The notes below the pieces were generated by a model. It saw only the letters and a list, made by a program, of their open reading frames with translations. It did not search any database and was not told where the DNA came from. Shown here in pieces: positions 59,282-64,000 of a stretch of DNA of 64,000 bases. How positions within the stretch are numbered: the stretch's first letter is position 1; the number at the start of each line of letters is the position of its first letter. The stretch spans positions 24,408,499 to 24,472,498 of the forward strand of contig NC_080704.1 in NCBI RefSeq assembly GCF_030445035.2, given 5' to 3'. Both the position numbers and the translations under genes were made by a program. This DNA is from Dasypus novemcinctus. Lineage: Eukaryota > Chordata > Mammalia > Cingulata > Dasypodidae.

Positions 59282-59709
59282 TTTTTTAAAGATTTATTTC
59301 TATATTTTTATTCATTTCTCTCCTCTTCCCCCCGCCCCACCCCGTTGTCTGCTCTGTGTCCATTCGCTTTGTGTTCTTCTATGTCCACTTGCATTCTTGG
59401 CAGCGGCACCAGGAATCTGTGTCTCTTTTTGTCGCGTCATCTTGCTGAGCCAGCTCTCTGTGTGTGCGGCACCACTCCTGGGCAAGCTGCACTTTTTTTG
59501 TGTGGGGTGGCCTTCCTTGCGGGGGCGCACTCCTTATGTGTGGGGCTTCCCTATGTGGGGGACACCCCTACTTGACAGGGCACTCCTTGCGCACATCAGC
59601 ACTGCGCATGGCCCAGGTCACTACACAGGTCAGGAGGCCCTGTGGTTGGAACACTGGGCCTCCCACATGGTAGGCAAATGCTCTATCAGTTGAGCCAAAT
59701 CCGCTTCCC
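59282..59709 (-). mobile_element. DAS-type SINE, minus strand
   Basis: Head on the right (minus GGGAAGCGGATTTGGCTCAA), full body, T-rich tail side on the left. GGTAACCTTT (59272-59281) and GGTAAACTTT (59710-59719) form the duplication with one change. Confidence 0.92.
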
Positions 59710-60274
59710 GGTAAACTTTCTTTTAAAGGTTCTTATAATGCAGGGATTCTTGAACATTATCTACACTTTTGTTTCCCATTGTGCTTTGGTGTCATTCCTT
59801 GTGTGTTTTGCTTATGCGAATGGGTCAAATCTTTTCAAAGTAATGGAATGCTCACATTTTCAATTATCGGTGATGGAAGAAAGAAAACTCCACAGACAAG
59901 GGCTCTCCCCTGCTGTGGCAGACACTGTGGTCAGGCTCTCGCCACATCTCTTCTCAGCCCCTTCTCCCTTGCTTTTCTCTACTATAGAGGCTGCTAAGCC
60001 AAATCTCTTTCCCACGCTCAGTTACACCTAGTTCTAGTCAATGGGCCCTATGGAGAGTCCTACAGCAAAGCTCTTTTGGAAAGCCTTGCTTTCATGTATA
60101 TTGCTTTTAGCAATCTCAAAGCCCATTATGTCACTTAACATTTATAGCACTGCTATGATATAGGTTGTATTTGACTCAGGTTTGAGATGACATGCTGCAT
60201 TGTAGTCATTCTTCATATGCATCAGCTCTTTCTTCTCAGAGTTTTCCCATGATAGCTGTCCTGCTCAGAGACTG

Positions 60275-60372
60275 GAACCTTCTTAAGGGCATGCACATGC
60301 CCTATTCATTTGTATATCCCCATTGTCTGTCATGGCACCTGGCACATAGCAGTGGCCCAGGGAGTGATGAAG
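60275..60372 (+). repeat. L2-like LINE 3' remnant
   Basis: TTCTTAAGGGCATGCACATG, TTTGTATATCCCCATTGTCT and GGCACCTGGCACATAGCAGT match the L2 3' end pattern. Confidence 0.6.
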
Positions 60373-63294
60373 GAGACCAGGGAGACATGAGAACAGGAAA
60401 AGAACTGGAGCCAGATTACACCCAGCCCAGTCTTCAACATGAGGCAGCAGGAAGGAGTAAGGGGCCACAGACACGGTAAAGCATGTGTGTTGATTGGATG
60501 TCTACATGTGCTAGGTCTACATGTGCTGTTGCTTCTGCCACAGGTGTCCACCATGGTCCCCTCATGGCCAAGGTGTGCACCAGCCTTTTACTCACTGTGG
60601 TCACTGGGCTGGGTCACCTATGGCCAGTCTCTCAGGCTGAGAGGCCCATGACAAGCTGCCCTTGAAACCGAGACATTCCTCGGGCTTCTCTGAGCAGCAT
60701 GAAGGGGTGATGGTCCATAGCAAATTATCACTGATGCCTGTTCTGTGAGATGGGGTTGCTTTCCCAAGAAGTATCCAGACTGAGAAACACCATCTGCAAC
60801 CCAGAAGCGGGTGCCATTCATATGACAGGTTTGATCTGGTCTTTGTCTACCATATATCTGTTCCAGATGGGTGAAGTCATGGTTCTATTGAGAAATAGAG
60901 GATAAGTCATGTGCAGTGTCCTTTCAGTGACTGTTTAAAATCTGTGAGATGCAATGCCTTACAGTTTTGTAAACAAAGGGAACTCTTGATCCAGTTTGCC
61001 TGGCCCATCATGGCCACTAAGGGAGGACCAAAATATTTCGAAAAATTAATTCAAGGACTGCTTTATGCAGCACAAGTCCTCAGGAGCCTGTGCGTTTCTG
61101 CTTCCCTGGGCATGCCTGAGAGCCAAGGGAAGCTCAGAAAACTCTGCTTGAAGAGGGGGATGCTGGGGAAGGGCCACCAGCCTAGCTGGACTTCTGTCAT
61201 ATGGCCAAGGAGAAGCCGCTGATGGTGATGGCACCCATTTCAAGCATCTCCCAAGAGCCAGCAGCCCATCCCTGATTTCACACAGTTACCTCATCTCATC
61301 TACAAGTCTTCCTTGTAGAAGGAGCCTGACTCCCGGCAGCAGACAGAACACAGGCCTCGCTGCAGGGGGCCTGAGGCCACCCTGCTCCACACCCCAGCCC
61401 CCTCTCCCCGGTGGTATCCGGGAGCACCTAGCAACCTGGAACTGGACTCTGCTGGCGGGTAAGGTCAGATATGGTCCTTCCCAAAGTATAGTGCCCCCAG
61501 GGGACCAGAGTCTCTGTCCCTGGCCTCCCAGGACTTGGCGTGTCCTCCAGTCAGAGCCTGCATGACGCCAGAATATGAGAGTTCAGGAACGCAGAGACCT
61601 GGGCCGCTGCTCTGGGTCTGGGCTCTCATTTAGAAAGGGGAGACAACGGGAAGGGAGCCAGAGCTAAAATTGCCCACGCAGTAAAGCACACTTGTTTTTC
61701 CGGTTGTTGGACTTCAAGGGCGTCGGGCCACACGGCTTTGCTGCAGAGACAACAGCTGCCAGCCAGTCCCCTGTGGCCTCTGCTCCTGTGGGGGCACTGC
61801 TGGGAATGATGGGGAACGTGAGGCACTCTGCCGAGAAGCTGCACCCCACACCTCGGGTACCCGATTGAAAGAAGGCACGGAAGCCTCTCTGGTTACACTC
61901 AGGGAAGGCCCGCACGGGCGGGCGTGGGCCGGCGCCTCCAGATAGCTCCTCGGTGTCGCCCTCAGTGCAGGCGCCGGAGCAAAGCCTTGCTCACAGTCGC
62001 CCAGCATACACAGCTCAGGGAATGGAGTCTGCCCAACTACATGCCTAGAAATTGAGCCTTGAACTAGCCCCTCAGGGGCGGGGCCATGATTACTCCCCCC
62101 AGGCGGTGCTGAATCACAGCGGGGCTGCAGGCCCACCCTGCATGTAGAGCCGTGGGAAATCAGAAAGAAGAAGAAGAAGAAAAAAAAAGCCTGGCTTTTG
62201 TGTAGTCCTCTAGAGTTGACAGAGCACCTCTGCAACCTCTGTCCCAGGCGATCGTCAGGACCAGGCCAGGAGGGAGGCCAGACCAACCGGGCATGGAACA
62301 GCCCCATCTCCTGCCACAGCCGGGGCTCTAAAGGGACCGTCTGGTGCCCAGGGCACACAGAATGGAAAGACACGGCCTGCAGTTGCACCCAGGTGACTCC
62401 AAACCCAGAACGCTGTCTGTCTTTTATCCCAAACTGCTGCTCAGAAACTAAAAGAAAAAAAATCTAAGCCAGAAAGTAAAGTTTGTTTCTTAAACTGTGA
62501 AGCAGCCACAAAAAATTGGTTTCCGCACATCACAAAGCTTTCTTTCAGTAGCTAAAGTAAAAACGGAAACATTCCTACCAATAACTACTAAAAACAGGGA
62601 GGAGGAGGAGGGTTCAAAGAACAGGAGATTTTTCAAATAAAATTCGGCACGTGGAATGCAGATGAAGGTGGTATTATGTGCAGGCCGTGGAGAATTTAAA
62701 TGACCTTGAGGAAAAGGCAAACAGCACATCCAGGTCAAATCTCATGAAAATAAATTCAAAAGGAGTTTTTATATCCTAGGCTATTGAGAGTTGGTTGTAT
62801 TGAGTATCAAGCCAGAGATTGGGGCTGGCATCTGAAGCACGACATTTCATTTGTTTGGTGAGATTTTGGTGGAGAAAGGGGCATACTCCAAAGCCAGACC
62901 CTGCTGCAGGGCCTGGTTTTTGTAGTAAATTTCCCTGAATCTCTCAGAACATATGCCTCCCTTTTTCTGGGCCGATGACTTCATTAGAGAAACACTGACC
63001 TAAGACTTTCCGACCAAAGCCAACTCCAGAATACGCAGAGGCAGAAAAGGAGAGCAGGCTGCCGTCTTAACCAAGAGCTTCTCAGATATTCCACAGATGA
63101 CAAAATCCTTCTATGTCTTTGGTGCATTAGGTCCCTAGGGACAATGGTGTCTACATCAAAAATATGCATCCTCCTCCTAGAACCGCTTGACAATGGTCTG
63201 TGGCACCCAAGAGTTATGGAACACCCAAATGGAAAACCAATTTCCTGACATATATTTAATGTCACGTATGAAACAAATACAGGCCTTCCCTGCC

Positions 63295-63901
63295 TATGCT
63301 GATTTGAGTCTTTTGTGGACCCCAGAAAATTATGTTCTTAAGCTAACCCCTTCCTGTGCATGTAAACCTATTGTATGCGGGGCCTTTTCGTTAGATTCAG
63401 TTAAGGACCTACCTTTTGATGAGATCACATTTGACTAGATGGCTTCTGTTAAGGGTCTTTGATTAGACTGCGGGACCAGGATGGGTCATAAGCATCTTAG
63501 AGGAGTCCTTTATAAACAGAGGCTAAAAGCAGCATGCGGAGGCCGGAGCTGGACTCAGTGGAGCACAGAGGCACAGGAAGAGGCCCCAGAGAGGCTAGGC
63601 CCATGGAGCAGCTGGAAGCTGGAGAGATGAGGCCCAGAGGAGAGGGGAGAGACCAGCATTGTGCCTTGCCACCTGCCTGATGACCCACACCTGAACTCGG
63701 AGAGATGGCCCCGTTAGATGATGCCACCATGTGCCAGATCACCCAGAGCTACAACTTGGTGGGATGGCATCTCTTGATGATTCCTTGATTTGAACACTTT
63801 GCCAACCTCGGAACTGTAAGCTTTTAACCTAATAAATTCCTAATCGAAAAGCCACGACATCCCTGGTGTATTACTTGGGCAGCACTCAGCAAACTAAAAC
63901 G
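63295..63901 (+). mobile_element. Complete solo LTR, MaLR-like, plus strand
   Basis: It starts TATGCTGATTTGAGTC (expected TGTG...), shares AATTATGTTCTTAAGCTAAC, GACCAGCATTGTGCCTTGCC and AATAAATTCCTAATC with the 34173 copy, and ends CAAACTAAAACG. A perfect 5-bp duplication CTGCC is at 63290-63294 and 63902-63906. It is about 170 bp longer than the 34173 copy. Confidence 0.88.
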
Positions 63902-64000
63902 CTGCCTTTCTCCAGTAATGCATTCCTGAAAACCGCATTGTCAAGAGAGACCACCTTACAGCTGAGCATTTTTTTTGTACAGTAACAATATTAGTGAGTG

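Larger units (their letters stand above)
58546..64000 (-). other. SMPX: Last intron of SMPX (to window end)
   Basis: This follows from the exon at 58545-58107 and its acceptor. I searched for the last coding exon of SMPX and did not see it, consistent with the long final intron known in other mammals. Apart from the repeats listed, the stretch 59720-63290 is single-copy with no supported gene. Confidence 0.6.

Noticed and set aside
58546-64000. SMPX coding exons
   Set aside because: I looked on the minus strand for the C-terminal coding exon with a downstream donor and did not find it; it should lie beyond the window.

Overview
The window is a stretch of mammalian nuclear DNA, almost certainly from a xenarthran and most likely an armadillo (Dasypus type). 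It has very few genes. It holds about a dozen copies of an alanine-tRNA-type SINE with the structure of the armadillo DAS-SINEs, many with intact target-site duplications. There are no Alu, B1/B2 or carnivore/ruminant SINEs. L1 3' ends, MaLR/ERVL-like solo LTRs and old mammal-wide repeats (MIR, L2, MER5/MER20) make up most of the rest.

Gene content and order match the X-chromosomal block CNKSR2 - KLHL34 - SMPX (human Xp22.12). Positions 1 to about 1040 look like the end of a 3'UTR on the plus strand (probably CNKSR2, placed by synteny). Positions 4113 to 2158 on the minus strand hold the intronless BTB-BACK-Kelch gene KLHL34 inside a CpG island that runs to about 5330. About 53 kb further on, 58545 to 58107 on the minus strand is the untranslated last exon of SMPX, and the rest of the window to 64000 is the last SMPX intron.

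KLHL34 is not open as written. A 1-base loss in the GAG-rich linker (about 3148) and a 2-base loss about 180 bases further on (about 2968) put a short stretch out of frame and expose a TAG at 3120-3118. The sum is exactly -3 and everything else is intact, so either two assembly/sequencing errors in GC-rich low-complexity DNA or a recent loss of the Kelch domain is possible.

Region by region: 1-2157 convergent 3' ends; 2158-5330 KLHL34 and its CpG island; 5330-18150 mostly single-copy DNA with scattered SINEs, L1 tails and a solo LTR; 18177-44720 repeat-dense, with many SINE, L1 and LTR insertions, several nested; 44720-53420 repeat-poor single-copy DNA, the best place to look for conserved regulatory elements; 53432-56774 a DAS-SINE split by a 2.9-kb L1 insertion that consists only of 3'UTR; 57010-58545 a SINE and the SMPX end; 58546-64000 SMPX intron with a SINE and a complete solo LTR.

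I found no unknown multi-gene system. The most useful observations are the KLHL34 frame breaks, the unusually long L1 3'UTR with its G-rich tracts, and the dimeric tRNA-derived SINEs.
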